A DNA stretch of 64,000 nucleotides from Kitagawia praeruptora (Eukaryota > Streptophyta > Magnoliopsida > Apiales > Apiaceae). Numbering within the stretch: position 1 is the first letter of the stretch; every line of letters starts with the position of its first letter. This document shows positions 1 to 11,395 of this stretch, in pieces. Below the pieces are notes generated by a model. It was not told where the DNA came from. It saw nothing but the letters and a program-made list of their open reading frames with translations, and did no database searches. A program made the position numbers and the translations under genes. The DNA lies in NCBI GenBank assembly GCA_037693485.1, contig CM075346.1:102592501-102656500 (forward strand), in the 5' to 3' direction.

Positions 1-1238
1 TCCTGCTCTTTTCCATCACTGTTAGAATCATCCCAACACTTCCCTTCAGCTATGTAGGCCTTACCTTGTGTCTGCTTTTTCAGAAGGGCCTCATACTTAG
101 CTTCGAGCTCAAGATACTCTTTATCCTTCTTTTTAGGCTTCTTGCATTCACTGGCAAAATGCCCTAGGTCATTGCATCTATAACATCTCACCGATGACCT
201 ATCCACATGGCTGGTTTTGAACTTATTCTTGTTTGGTTTCACAGGTGTCTTGCTCTTGTTGAATGAATGGTTTTGGGTTTTAGGTTTGAAGGGTTGATTC
301 CTCTTAAATCTGATGTTTGGAAATTTTCTGGCCATGAAGGCATATGAAGTATTTTCCATCCCATCTAGTTCTTCAAGAGTATAGAACTCTTCTTCCTCCT
401 TCTCCTCAACAGGTTCACTTACCTCAGCTTCAGTTTCTTCATCTTCTACTACCTCCTCTATCCTTAGTTGGCTTGTAGATGCTTCTAGGTCTTGAATAGA
501 TTTGTTGACAATCAAGGCACATGATGTGTTTATCATTCTGCCTTGGTTGGCTTGGATAGCCCTTTTCTGAAGCAACTCAAGCTCGTGAGTTTTTAAAACC
601 CCATAGAGCACATCATATGTAACTTTGTTCAAATCTCTTTCCCTTAGAGAAATGACCCTTTGCTCTAGATGATTTGGTGAAGATAGCAGAAACTTCATGT
701 TCAACTCTTTGGTGCTGTAAACCTTGCCATTCATTAGCAACTCAGTAACTAGCTTGTGAAATCTCTCAAACATCTCAGTGATGCTTTCCTTGGGCTGTGC
801 CATGAAAGCTTCATACTGTGTGACCAGTATCTGTTTCTTGTTTTCTCTGACCTCATCAGTTCCTTCACATAACACCTCAATGTGATCCCACATTTCTTTG
901 GCAGTGGCACATGATGCAATGTTTGCAAACATTGACATGTCCATGGAATCTATAATCAGCAACATGAGATGATTGTCATGGGCAACCTTCTCCTTTTCTG
1001 AGTCTATCCATTTGGATGGTTCTTTGGCCACATAAGATCTTGGAATTGTTGTGGTTCCAACAGTCTTTTCAGGAATCTCCTGTTGGGGAACAAAGGGACC
1101 ATTCTTGAGAATCTCAGGATATAAAGGATGAGAGGCTTTGATGAACAACATCATTTTTATCTTCCAGAGGTTGTAATTCTCTTTGTCAAACTTAGGGACT
1201 TTCACCATTCCTGTAGTCTTTGGTGTATTCGAACTCAT
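1..1238 (-). CDS. gag: Ty1/copia (Sirevirus-like) gag polyprotein, C-terminus beyond window
   Basis: Nucleocapsid/capsid polyprotein of an LTR retrotransposon. The frame is open from an ATG at 1238 (start MSSNTPKTTG) to base 1, about 412 codons, with no stop. Residues about 60-200 are the copia gag region (UBN2-type), with the usual EMWDHIEVLCEG-like helix and a MFERFHKLV segment. A glutamate-rich linker follows, then a CCHC zinc knuckle CYRCNDLGHFASEC near residue 350. The start is chosen because it lies about 30 bases downstream of the primer-binding site and matches the gag start of the outer element at 36067 in position and sequence type. Pol would lie to the left, outside the window. Nothing in the visible part is broken, so this copy may be fairly young. 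Confidence 0.9.
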   Translation of the reverse strand, partial: MSSNTPKTTGMVKVPKFDKENYNLWKIKMMLFIKASHPLYPEILKNGPFVPQQEIPEKTVGTTTIPRSYVAKEPSKWIDSEKEKVAHDNHLMLLIIDSMDMSMFANIASCATAKEMWDHIEVLCEGTDEVRENKKQILVTQYEAFMAQPKESITEMFERFHKLVTELLMNGKVYSTKELNMKFLLSSPNHLEQRVISLRERDLNKVTYDVLYGVLKTHELELLQKRAIQANQGRMINTSCALIVNKSIQDLEASTSQLRIEEVVEDEETEAEVSEPVEEKEEEEFYTLEELDGMENTSYAFMARKFPNIRFKRNQPFKPKTQNHSFNKSKTPVKPNKNKFKTSHVDRSSVRCYRCNDLGHFASECKKPKKKDKEYLELEAKYEALLKKQTQGKAYIAEGKCWDDSNSDGKEQ

Positions 1239-1268
1239 GATCGTTTTTCTGTTTTTGAATAAACAGCC

Positions 1269-1281
1269 CGCTCTGATACCA
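1269..1281 (-). other. Primer-binding site of left copia element
   Basis: The minus strand reads TGGTATCAGAGCG, complementary to the 3' end of plant initiator methionine tRNA, the standard copia primer. It sits between the LTR and the gag ATG, fixing the element's orientation as minus. Confidence 0.9.
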
Positions 1282-1286
1282 CTTAT

Positions 1287-2575
1287 TGAGTATTGAATAC
1301 AGTAAAAGAATACAGAGGGGGGGTGAATGGATTCTTGAACTTTTCTTGTTCTTGAGTCTATGTATCAAGATAGGTGTTTGTGTGTGCAAGGATTATGAAT
1401 GTGGATAAAAACAACACAAGACACGATATCACTTTAATCTAATATTGTATTAGATAAAGGTTGCTACAATCTGTGAATACAAATAATAGTATTCTCAGCT
1501 TCGTTTTTCTCAGAGAGATATGACTTTACAATGTATGAAAAACTTGACTCCTCAAAAGTTAACTACTAAGGAAGTGAGGCTGTATCCTTATAGAACATGG
1601 ATACAACCTACTTACTGCAAATAAGGTAGCTGAACAAATTACTTTCTAGTCTGTCTATCCTTTTTGAGTAAGTGTCCAAACGGTTACAGATTTGAATTTG
1701 CAAAGCCTGTTCAGATCCACTTCTTTAGCCCTTTGTCTCTTCTATATCTCTCCAAGCTTCCTTGTAGGCTTTCCAGAGCACATTACAGATTGTGGTCCAT
1801 AAAGTGCATTGGCTTGTTGTGAGCTTCTGACTTGTACAATTTCTTCAGTATTTTGTCTCCAAGAATGTATTCGAGAAGTGACTAAGTAAGTGATTCGAGA
1901 ACTAGGATTGACTTGATAGATAACTCTGAGTTCTCGAATACTGTTATATGACATATCGAATCACTTCTCGAGTAGCTCTTTTCTCTGGGAATCCTTGAGT
2001 TGTCGAATAGAGCATTTTGACATGTCGAATCCCTGATATATCGAATAGCTTTCTGAGTCCTTGAGATATCGAATGGAACTTTGACTTGTTGACTCTTTGA
2101 GAACTCGAATACCACTTTGACTTGTTGACTTCTTGAGTTCTCGAATAGAGCAGTAGAAATATCGAATCTCTGAGATATCGAATGAGATATCGAACAGTGT
2201 ATTCAGAGATATCGAATAGTGTCTTGAGATATCGAATCCCTGACTTCTCGAATGCTAGACTTTTCGAATAGACAAAAGTACTTCTCGAATTGGTTCTTAG
2301 GCAAATTCTTCATTTCTTCAAATCCCAACTGTGATTATTTGACAGTCTTTATCTTCTTGCTTGAGGCATGAACCTTGGAACTTCTTTCAAGCATTATTCT
2401 TGACTCAATAAGTACAGTTACACAGCTAGAATTTGGTGCCTATTACAAGTACAGAACAAATAGAAACTCTACAACTAGAGGTTCTCTCAGTTAAGAGGTC
2501 ATGTAAGTAATGCAGAGCATTACAAACAATTAGGCCTGTTATTAGAGTTAAACAGGCATGTCTCTTTGACTAACA
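1287..2575 (-). repeat. 5' LTR of left copia element
   Basis: On the minus strand this begins TGTTAGTCAAAG at 2575 and ends ...ATACTCA just before the PBS. The right limit is firm because the flank from 2576 on continues the Helitron sequence also found near 33940. The inner limit (1287) is the last CA before the PBS and could be off by a few bases. The other LTR is outside the window, so age cannot be estimated. Confidence 0.8.
1866..2296 (-). promoter_or_regulatory. TCGAA-rich, heat-shock-element-like cluster in the LTR
   Basis: About 430 bp hold roughly 20 copies of TCGAA/TTCGA in the forms ATATCGAAT, TTCTCGAAT and ATTCGAGAA. Six are perfect TTCNNGAA inverted repeats (about 1870, 1894, 1931, 2138, 2245 and 2282), the core of plant heat-shock elements. 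No regulatory role is proven; the arrangement in an LTR suggests a transcription-factor-binding array. Confidence 0.5.
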
Positions 2576-3073
2576 TATTAGCATTATAATATTTTTATTT
2601 TATTTTTATTAAATAGAATCGCCCGTGATATAATTGGAAAAAAAAGAGGTTTTAGTTAGAGAAAACAAAAAAGGTAATGTGTTTTGGCTGAAAAAAAGTA
2701 ACCCGCGATGTAATTGGGAAAAGAGATATTTTTTTTAGAGAAAGGAGAAATGGTAACGTGTTTTGACTAAAAAAGTTAATTGATTAGTTAATAGTAATTA
2801 TAATATACTTTCTAATTAGATAAAATATAAAAGATATTATATGTTACCTGAAAATGAAATTACTTAGTTATTGAAAAATAGAAAAAGGTAATATTTTTAA
2901 CCTGAAAAAGAAAATTGATTAATAAAGGAGAAATTTTAGTTAGATAAAACATAAAAGATATAAATTAATTAATTAATAAGATGGATTTTATCTGTAATTA
3001 AGAAAGGGTAATAAGTAAAATTAACAGGTACTGACTAACCAAACTTTTAATATTTCGGCTTTTATATATTTTA
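2576..3073 (-). mobile_element. Helitron remnant, 5' part, cut by the copia LTR
   Basis: AT-rich sequence closely matching 33940-34428. On the minus strand it begins with TAAAATATATAAAAGCCGAA at 3073, a decayed form of the Helitron 5' end seen at 8228, and runs left until the copia LTR interrupts it at 2575. It contains no gene. Family assignment rests on similarity to the better-preserved neighbouring Helitron units. Confidence 0.55.
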
Positions 3074-3157
3074 CTAGCCTAAACCCCGTGCAATGCACGG
3101 ATTTTTTTTAATATTATTAAAAAAATTCATCAATTTAAATTAATTTGATAATAATTA

Positions 3158-3440
3158 CTCCCTCCGTCCCGACCAATTCTTTACATTTGGTTTGGGCACG
3201 GAGACAAAGGATAGTGGGTGTAATATTGTTAAAATAAATGAAGTAGTGGGTGTAATAGTGATTTTATTGTTAAAATAAGTGAAGTAGTGGGTGTAATAGT
3301 GTAAAGTGTTTAAAAAGTAGAGTGAAGTAGTGGATGTAGTAATGCATTTTATTGTTAAAAGTTACTATTTTTAGTAATGTAAAGAATTGGTGGGACGTCC
3401 CAAAAAGGAAAGTTTAAAGAAATGGGAGGGACAGAGGGAG
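3158..3440. mobile_element. Stowaway-like MITE
   Basis: Terminal inverted repeats CTCCCTCCGTCCC and GGGAGGGACAGAGGGAG are flanked by TA on both sides (3156-3157, 3441-3442), as in Tc1/mariner-type Stowaway elements. The inside carries several copies of a GAAGTAGTGGGTGTAATAG-type repeat. The same family occurs inverted at 32169-32481. Confidence 0.85.
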
Positions 3441-3824
3441 TATATAAATGTTATCCGTGATATTTCTAGAAAATGAGGGATTTTAGTTTAAAAATGTAGA
3501 AAATATGATAGGTTTTAGTTAAAAAGGGTAATCGATTAATTATTAGTAATTATAAAATTATTACTTCATTTTATTAAATAGAATGTCCGTGATATGATTA
3601 GAAAAAGAGAGAGAGGATTTAGTTAGAGAAAATAAAAAGATAATATGTTATAGGTAAAAAAGGTAATTGATTAGTTTATAGTAATTATAATTTAATTATG
3701 TTATTTTACTAAATAAAATTGCTCATAGTTTTTTAGAAAATGAGAAATTAATGTTTACCGTTATATTTCTACAAAAAGGGAACTTAATTAGAAAAAATAA
3801 ATAAAGATGATAAATAAAGGAAAT

Positions 3825-5520
3825 TATATAGTTCTTGAAAAAATAGAAAAGATAATATATTTAACCTGAAAAAGGAAATTGATTAGTTAGTAGATATGTA
3901 ATTGAGTAAGGGTAAATAAGTAAAATCAACATTTAACTTGAAAAAGGAAATTGATTCATAAAGGAGAAATTTTAGTTAGATAAAATATTAAAGATATTGT
4001 ATTTTACCTGAAAAATGAAATTATTTAGTTCTTGAAAAAATAGAAAAGATAACATGTTTAACCTGAAAAAAGAATTTGATTAGTTAGTAGATATGTAATT
4101 GAAAAATAGAAAAGGTAATTATGTTTAACATAGTTCTTGAAAAAATAGAAAACATAATATGTTTAACATAAAAAAGAAAATTGATTAGTTTGTATATATG
4201 TAATTGAAAAATAGAAAAGGTAATATGTTTAACCTGAAAAAGTAAATTGATTCGTAAAAAAGAAATTTTAGGTAAATAAAATATAAAAGATATTGTATTT
4301 TTTCCTGAAAAAGGAAATTCTTTAGTTTTTGGAAAAATAGAAAAGATAATATGTTTAACCTGAAAAAGGAAATTGATTAGTTAGTAGATATGTAATTGAG
4401 TAAGGGTAAATAAGTAAAATCAACATTTAACCTGAAAAAGGAAATTGATTCATAAAGAAGAAATTTTAGTTAGATAAAATATAAAATATATTATATTTTA
4501 CCTGAAAAAGAAAATTATTTAGTTCTTGAAAAAATAGAAAAGATAATATGTTTAACATAAAAAAGAAAATTGATTAGTTAGTAGATATGTAATTGAAAAA
4601 TAGAAAAGGTAATATGTTTAACCTGAAAAAGGAAATTGATTCATAAAGGAGAAATTTTAGTTAAATAAAATATATAAGATATTGTATTTTTCCTGAAAAA
4701 GTAAATTATTTAGTTCTTGGAAAAATAGAAAAGATAATATGTTTAACCTGAAAAAAGAAATTGATTAGTTAGTAGATATGCAATTGAGTAAGGGTAAATA
4801 AGTAAAATCAACATTTAACCTGAAAAAGGAAATTGATTCATAAAGGAGAAATTTTAGTTAGATAAAATATTAAAGATATTGTATTTTACCTGAAAAATGA
4901 AATTATTTAGTTCTTGAAAAAATAGAAAAGATAATATGTTTAACCGGGTAGATATGTAATTGAAAAATAGAAAAAGTAATTATGTTTAACCTGGAAAAGG
5001 AAATTGATTCGTAAATTTTAGTTAGATAAAATATAAAAAATATTGTATTTTACCTGAAAAAGGAAATTATTTAGTTCTTGCAAAAATAGAAAATATAATA
5101 TGTTTAACCTAAAATATTTTAGTAAATTGATTAGTTAGTAGATATGTAATTGAGTAAGGGAGAAATTTTAGATAGATAAAATATAAAAGATATTGTATTT
5201 TACCTGAAAAATGAAATTATTTAGTTCTTGAAAAAATAGAAAAGATAATATGTTTAACCTGAAAAAGGAAATTGATTAGTTAGTAGATGTATAATTGAAA
5301 AATAGAAAAGGTAATTATGTTTAACCTGAAAAAAGAAATTGATTCATAAAGGAGAAATTTTAGTTAGATAAAATATAAAATATATTGTATTTTACCTGAA
5401 AAATGAAATTATTTATTTCTTGGAAAAATAGAAAAGGTAATATGTTTAACCTAAATTTTTTTAGTAAATTGATTAGTTAGTAGATATGTAATTGAGTAAG
5501 GGTAAATAAGTAAAATCAAT
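3825..5520. repeat. Imperfect tandem array, about 100-200 bp units, in Helitron
   Basis: About ten recurrences of a module containing TTAGTTCTTGAAAAAATAG, GATAATATGTTTAACCTG and GGAAATTGATTAGTTAGTAG, with variable deletions between. No coding potential is seen. The array looks like local amplification within the Helitron body. Confidence 0.7.
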
Positions 5521-5590
5521 AGCACCGTACCGACCGACTAACCAAACTTTTAATGTTTCAGCTTTTATGTAATAGTATAGTACAGATAAA

Positions 5591-6596
5591 TACCTTAAAA
5601 CCCATGCAATGCACGGGTTTCTTATAATATGTTATAAATTTTATTTAATATTAAAATTAGATTTTTATATAATCATTATTTTTAATAATTTTTTAAATTT
5701 GATATATAATTTAATATACTCATGTTTACGGATTATACTAATGTTTCCTTATTATAAACAACGTATATGATTTTTAATGTATTTATTAATAATTGAAAAA
5801 TATGGTGCGATATTTTCGGGCTATATTTTTCTTGAAAATTATGAAGTTATATTTTTCGGTATATATTAATGATTATTAGATTTGTTTTTAATTAAAAAGG
5901 TAACATATTTTAATTGGAAAGAATGTAAGGTATTTATAAAAGGTAATATCTTCAACTAAAATTAAATGTGAAAAAAGCAATCGACTAATTACCTTTAATT
6001 TTATTATGTCAATGTGAAAAAGACAATCGACTAATTACCATTAATTATATTATGTTATTATTTATTTTAGGTGTTATACTTTTCTTGAATATATAATAAT
6101 GATTATAAATTTGTTTTAAATTAAAATGGTAACATGTTTTAATTCGAAAGGAAATATTAATGATTGATTGATGTTTTTAGGTATTTATAAAAGGTAATAT
6201 CTTCGACTAAAAGTAAATGTGAAAAAGACAATCGATTAATTTTATTATGTTAATGTAAAAACGCCAATCGAATAATTACCATTAATTTTATCATGTTAAT
6301 CAGCTAATTATCATTAATTATATTATGTTATTATTTAATTTAGGTGTTATATTTTTCTTAAAAATTATGGTGGGTATATATTTTAAGGTGTTTATAAAAG
6401 GTAATATCTTCAACTAAAAGTAAATATGAAAAAGGCAATCAACTAATTACCATTAATTATATTATATTATTATTTATTTTAGGTGTATTTATTTTTCTTT
6501 ATAATGAATAAGTAAATTTACGAAGTACCAAAAAATTGGTACCAAAAAACAGGTACCAAAACTTTTACTGTTTCGGTTTTTATATAATAGTATAGT
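5591..6596 (-). mobile_element. Internal Helitron unit
   Basis: About 1.0 kb. It has a 3' hairpin (CCCATGCAATGCACGGG, one mismatch, 5601-5617) at its left end and a 5' terminus of CTATACTATTATATAAAA type at its right end near 6595. Its 3' end lies only a few bases from the 5' end (TCTGTACTATACT at 5586) of the unit occupying 3074-5586. The interior is AT-rich and non-coding. The exact 3' CTRR is mutated (AAGG), so the left limit is approximate. Confidence 0.55.
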
Positions 6597-7140
6597 TTAT
6601 AATATTATTAGTTTATTTTATTAAATAGAACCGTCCTTGATATAATTGAAAAAAAAGATTTTAGTTAGAGAAAATAGAAAAGTAACGTGCATGATTTAAG
6701 TGAAAAAGTTATTGATTAGTTTATAGTAATTATAATTTAATTTTTACGAAATAAAATTGTTCATAGTTTTTAGAAAATGAGAAATTAACACTACCATATA
6801 TTTTAGAAAAAAAGGGAATGTAATTAAAAAAAAATAGAAAAGATGATATATTTTAGCTGAAAAGGTAATCAGTTAATTATCAGTATTATAATATTATTAT
6901 TTTATTTGTATTAAATAGAAACGCCTGTAATATAATTAGAAAAATGGAGGTTTTAGTAAGAAAAAAGAAAAAGGTAACGTGTTTTGCTGAAAAAAGATAA
7001 CCGTCCACGATATAATTAGAAAAATAGAGATTTTAGTTAGAGAAAAGAGAAAATGTAAGGTATTTTGACTGAAAAAGGTAATTGATTAGTTAATAATAAT
7101 TATATATAATTATGTTATTTTTAGCTGAAAAGGAAATTGG

Positions 7141-7958
7141 TTAATTATTAGTATTATAGTATTATTTTTTTATTAAATAAAAACGCCCGTAATAAAATTA
7201 GAAAAATGGAGGTTTTAGTAAGAAGAAAGAAAAAAGGTAACATGTTTTGCTGAAAAAGGTAACCGTCCATGATATAATTGGAAAAAGAGAGATTTTAGTT
7301 AGAGAAAAGAGAAAAGGTAATGTGTTTTGACTGCAAAAGGTAATTGATTATAATTATGTTATTTTATTAAATCCGTAAATAATATTTATTATTATAAATA
7401 TAAAATAAAATAATATTTTGTTTTAAAATAATATTATGTTTTAGTATATAATATTTTGTAATTAATAGTAATTTTGTTTTAATTTTAGTTAGATAAAATG
7501 TAAAAGATATTCCATTTTAAATGAAAAAGGATATTATTTAGTTATTGGGTTAATTATTAGTATTATAATATTATTTTTTTATTAAATAAAAACGGCCGTA
7601 ATATAATTAGAAAAATGGAGGTTTTAGTAAGAAGAAAGAAAAAAGGTAACTTGTTTTGCTGAAAAAGGTAACCGTCCATGATATAATTGGAAAAAGAGAG
7701 ATTTTAGTTAGAGAAAAGAGAAAAGGTAATGTTTTTTGACTGAAAAAGGTAATTGATTATAATTATGTTATTTTATTAAACCCGTAAATAATATTTATTA
7801 TTATAAATATAAAATAATATAATATTTTATTTTATTTTAAAATAATATTGTGTTTTAGTAAATAATATTTTGTAATTAATAGTAATTTTGTTTTAATTTT
7901 ATTTAGATAAAATGTAAAAGATATTCTATTTTAAATGAAAAAGGAAATTATTTAGTTA
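7141..7958. repeat. Two-copy tandem duplication, about 409 bp
   Basis: 7141-7549 and 7550-7958 are near-identical copies, each opening TTAATTATTAGTATTATA and ending with a TTTAGTTATTG segment. They contain modules of the same Helitron family and no ORF. Confidence 0.75.
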
Positions 7959-8252
7959 TTGAAAATTAGAAAAGGTTATATGTTTAAACTGAAAAAAGAA
8001 ATTGATTAATAAATGAGAAATTTTAGTTAGATAAAATATAAAAAATATTGTATTTTACCTGGAAAAGGAAATTATTTTGTTCTTGAAAATAGAAAAGATA
8101 ATATGTGTAAGCTGAAAAAGGAAATTGATTAGTTTGTAGATCTGTAATTGAGTAAGGATAATTAGGTAAATTCAATAGGTACCGTTGAACCAAATTTTTA
8201 TGTTTCGGCTTTTATATAATAGTATAGATTACTTGAAAAAGAAAATACTTAG

Positions 8253-8770
8253 TGATATGGGCAAAAAGTAAGCCCTAAAGACACATTTAATGTGGCATTA
8301 ATTAGACCTAGAATGGTCCAATCGTGGGGCCCGCCAGATGGGCCCAAACCCTATTTATGATATTAATTTCGTAATTAATATTAAGGGTAGTAACCAGCTC
8401 AGCAATAAGAGTCAGATAAGGATATTACTCCTACCAAGCTTAGCCTCCAAGGCACAGAATTCGATATGGGAACTGACTGCTACAAGGAAGGAGTCTAGAA
8501 CCTTCCTCAAGGCGGTGACTTGCCCACCAAGTCACCTAATTCTACTACGATTCTAGGGCTTCTCAGCCTATATAAAGGGTCTGACCCCTCATTCTCAGAA
8601 CTACGTTTTTGGCTTGATCTTTGATACACATCAAAGTACGTATGCATCTTGTGAAGGCAGATTCAGCCACGAGCACGAGAGCAGCCATTAAAGCACGAAG
8701 CTCACGCACCCTAGCATTAAATACAGCAAACTCTAGCCGCAATCTAATAACCTAGTTTTATTCCACAACA
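8253..8770 (+). repeat. 5' LTR of Tat element
   Basis: Begins TGATATGGGC and ends CCACAACA. A TATA box (CTATATAAAG, 8568-8577) marks the likely promoter. By-eye comparison with the 3' LTR gives about 17 substitutions plus one indel in 518 bp, about 97% identity. Confidence 0.92.
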
Positions 8771-8772
8771 TT

Positions 8773-8790
8773 TGGCGCCGTCTGTGGGAA
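8773..8790 (+). other. Primer-binding site of Tat element
   Basis: TGGCGCCGTCTGTGGGAA directly follows the LTR (two spacer bases). This PBS form is common in Tat-lineage gypsy elements; the tRNA is not assigned here. Confidence 0.8.
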
Positions 8791-8803
8791 GAAAACATCA
8801 ACC

Positions 8804-10631
8804 ATGGTTAACACACGAAGAACTGCACCAAGCTCCACCGAGGCTTTACCAATCAGCTCTGCTCCGCCTCTCACTTCTGAGACAACCACCTTTGAACAAG
8901 GGACGATCCCCCAAACTCAAGTTTCTCAGCCTCCAGGGACGAATCCCCCTGCTGGGGGCACGATGCATGTGGTTCTCCAGATGGTGGTCTCTCCTATGGT
9001 TAACCCTAACCACCCCTACCACCTGGGGTACAGATCCATACTACGGATCTCCCCGTGAATACCAACCCGATATATGGGTTGCCTAACTATCCCCCTAGTC
9101 GAGAACCTGGACCAAGCGGTCATACCTTACAGATCCAAGATCGAGAGTATCTTGACTACTCCAGCCCCTATACTACTGATTCGACATCTGAGGATGGCGA
9201 CGATGATCGAGAAGAAGCCCCAAGGAGGCGACGTACTAGTAGAGAACCTCGAAGAAGGACCCAAAGAATCCATGATGGACCTCCACAAATGGTTGAGGAA
9301 AGGATTAAGGCTCATGAAGCTGAGATCCAAAGGCTGAAGGATGATATTGTTAGAGAGCAAGCAAGACAAAGTCTGAATCGACCTCCTCCAATCGCAGGAA
9401 GGATTCCCGTCATAAATCTGGAGAGGCCGTCAAGGAGATAAAGAAGGGCTGATTCCCCAACTGAAAAAAACAAGGGTGGAAACCCCCAGGAGCAACCCCA
9501 AGGATCTGATACCACTTGGGGATCCTGATGATCCCACACCTCCGTTTACTGAGGAGGTGGTGAATGCTCGCATCTCAAAGAAGATCAAGATGCCGAAGGT
9601 CAAGGCTTATGATGGAACGGACGATCCCGCAAACCATGTCAGGACGTTCTCGAATGCACTGTTACTACAACCTGCAAGTGACGCCTTAAGGTGGAGGGCG
9701 TTCCCTCAAACCCTCTCGGGCATGGCTCAATGGTATAGTCGACTACCTGCAAATTCGATTAGCTCTTTTAAGGAGTTGAGCGCTGCCTTTGTCAGCCAAT
9801 TCATTAGTGGAAGAGTTCATGAGAAAAATTCTGCATCCCTCATGTATGTGGTGCAAGGGAAGAATGAGAATCTAAGGGATTATCTCAAGCGATTCACCAA
9901 GGAGACTTTGAACATCACTGATTTGGAGAATATGGTGGCGATGGTAGCCCTGGAGCATGGCACCACCGACTTATACTTTAAAAGGTCATTAGCGAAACAT
10001 CCCCCTGAGAACATGACCGAGCTCCAACGAAGAGATGACAAATACATTAAAGCTGAAGATAACATGAAGAAAGAAGCCACAGTAAGTGGATGAGGAGGTA
10101 ACAACGACTCCAAGAAGTGAAAGCAAGACCAAGAGTATGATGCTAGGGACAAGTATCCCCGAACTACTGAGGACTCCGACTACGCCCCTAAGAAGAACTA
10201 AGGACCAAGGTTCACTGAGTATGCAAGGTTGAATACTCTTAGGAGTCGAATCTTGTTGGACATTGAGAAGGATAAGGATTTCCGATGGCCGAAGCCACTC
10301 AGGGGTGACCCCTTAGGATGTGGGATATGACACCGATGATTGCAAGCAACTCAAAGATGAAATCGAGTTCTTGATCCGTAGAGGGAAACTAAGCCACTTC
10401 ACCAAGGGTGAAAATCGTGGAAATCAGAGAAGAGAGCATGATAGGAGCGACGATGATCGAGATCGCAACCCACAGTCCCAAGGTCCAGTAATCAACATGA
10501 TCTCAGGAGGCCCGACCGCGGCCGGGACAATAAAGAATTCTCGAAAGGCTTATGCCAGAGAAGTGATGCAAGTTGTTGGAGAAATGCCTAAAAGTTCAAA
10601 AACCGAGGTAACAATCGGATTTGATGATTAA
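8804..10631 (+). pseudogene. gag: Tat-type gag, broken
   Basis: Capsid polyprotein remnant. It begins MVNTRRTAPSS at 8804 shortly after the PBS. The frame changes near 9050, so the next stretch (9055-9441: acidic and arginine-rich, then a helix EERIKAHEAEIQRLKDDI) is in another frame, ending in TAA. The capsid domain (Retrotrans_gag type) is clear at 9476-10093: KAYDGTDDPANHVRTF, then WRAFPQTLSGMAQWYSRLP. Three in-frame stops follow (about 10091, 10118 and 10198), and the C-terminal basic part resumes at 10320. At least one of the stops is a likely CGA-to-TGA change. Not functional. Confidence 0.88.
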
Positions 10632-10640
10632 GACCTTGAA

Positions 10641-11110
10641 GGGGTGAAATTCCCCCATGACGACCCGCTGGTCATAACTCCCGTGATTGGAAATTCAGAG
10701 GTGAAGCGAGTCTTGGTAGACAATGGAGCTTCTGTGGATATCTTGTTCCATGATACATTCGTGAAGATGGGATACAATGACTCTCAGTTGACCCCATGTA
10801 ACATGCCTATATACGGATACAATGGAGTAGAGTCTAAAGTTGAGGGAACTATTTAGTTGCCCGTCACGATCGGATAGAAGCCAATAGAGGCCACACAGAT
10901 GCTGAACTTTTTGATTACCAAAACATCTTCCACCTACAATGTCATCCTTGGGAGGACTGGACTTCACGCATTCAAGGCTGTTGCCTCAACTTATCATACG
11001 AAGATCAAGTTCCCAACCAGGAATGGTGTTAGAGAACATAAAGGTGATCAAAAGATGGCACGAAGCTGTTATGTAGCCTCGTTAAGGCCTGAAGGAGTCG
11101 GGGGGCAGGT
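10641..11110 (+). pseudogene. Tat-type aspartic protease, broken
   Basis: Retropepsin-like domain. The active-site segment is VLVDNGASVDILF near 10715 (the D-N-G-A form is tolerated in Tat proteases), and the flap/ILGR segment YNVILGRTGLHAF is near 10938. Two TAG codons (10854 and 10875) interrupt the same frame, so it cannot be made as one protein. It lies directly after gag, as expected for gag-PR-RT order. Confidence 0.8.
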
Positions 11111-11180
11111 CCTTCCGATTGAAGACATGGATGTCCGCAGTGATAAGGAACACCAAGAAAGGCCAACAGAGGACATCACA

Positions 11181-11395
11181 CATAAGCCTCGGACAGCCAT
11201 TAAGGCTAAGGCATCAACTGACTTCGTGGTTGAATGTACCATTGACAACCAAGAAGTCGGGGGGCAGGAGGTAGTACCCCAAGAAGGAAAAGAACTTCAG
11301 AATAAGAATGAGGAGATCATAAGGAGTGGTGAGTGCTCTATTTTGATGGAGCATCAAAAACAAAATCAAGCCATGCATGCCTAGTCTTGCAAAGT
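11181..11395 (+). pseudogene. Displaced copy of the RNase H/aRNH junction
   Basis: 11181-11370 repeats 13695-13887, the end of the first RNase H plus the start of the second, with indels and substitutions. Shared landmarks are KPRTAIKA, DFVVECTI and NQEVGG, and the DNA at the start of the aRNH domain. It sits between protease and RT, where it does not belong, and its ORF ends at 11384. It is therefore an internal rearrangement of the element, not an extra domain in its normal place. Confidence 0.75.

Larger units (their letters stand above)
3074..8228 (-). mobile_element. Compound non-autonomous Helitron insertion
   Basis: On the minus strand the insert begins A|TCTATACTATTATATAAAAG at 8228 and ends with a hairpin (CCGTGCA/TGCACGG at 3086-3100) followed by CTAG|T at 3074. 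This is the Helitron pattern: 5' TC, 3' hairpin about 10 nt before CTRR, insertion between A and T. The flanks 3060-3073 and 8229-8252 join to give the uninterrupted sequence present at about 34415-34452, an independent empty site. It codes for no Rep/helicase, so it is non-autonomous. Internal Helitron ends near 5586-5620 and 6596 show that it is a head-to-tail composite of about three units. All the sequence between is AT-rich and gene-free. Confidence 0.75.

Noticed and set aside
8772..9086. 104-codon ORF at the start of the Tat element
   Set aside because: It starts inside the PBS in a frame different from the recognisable gag N-terminus (8804), so it is a shadow.
11181..11395. A third RNase H domain in the Tat element
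   Set aside because: It contains only the start of the domain and is a diverged copy of 13695-13887; three of the four catalytic acids are missing.
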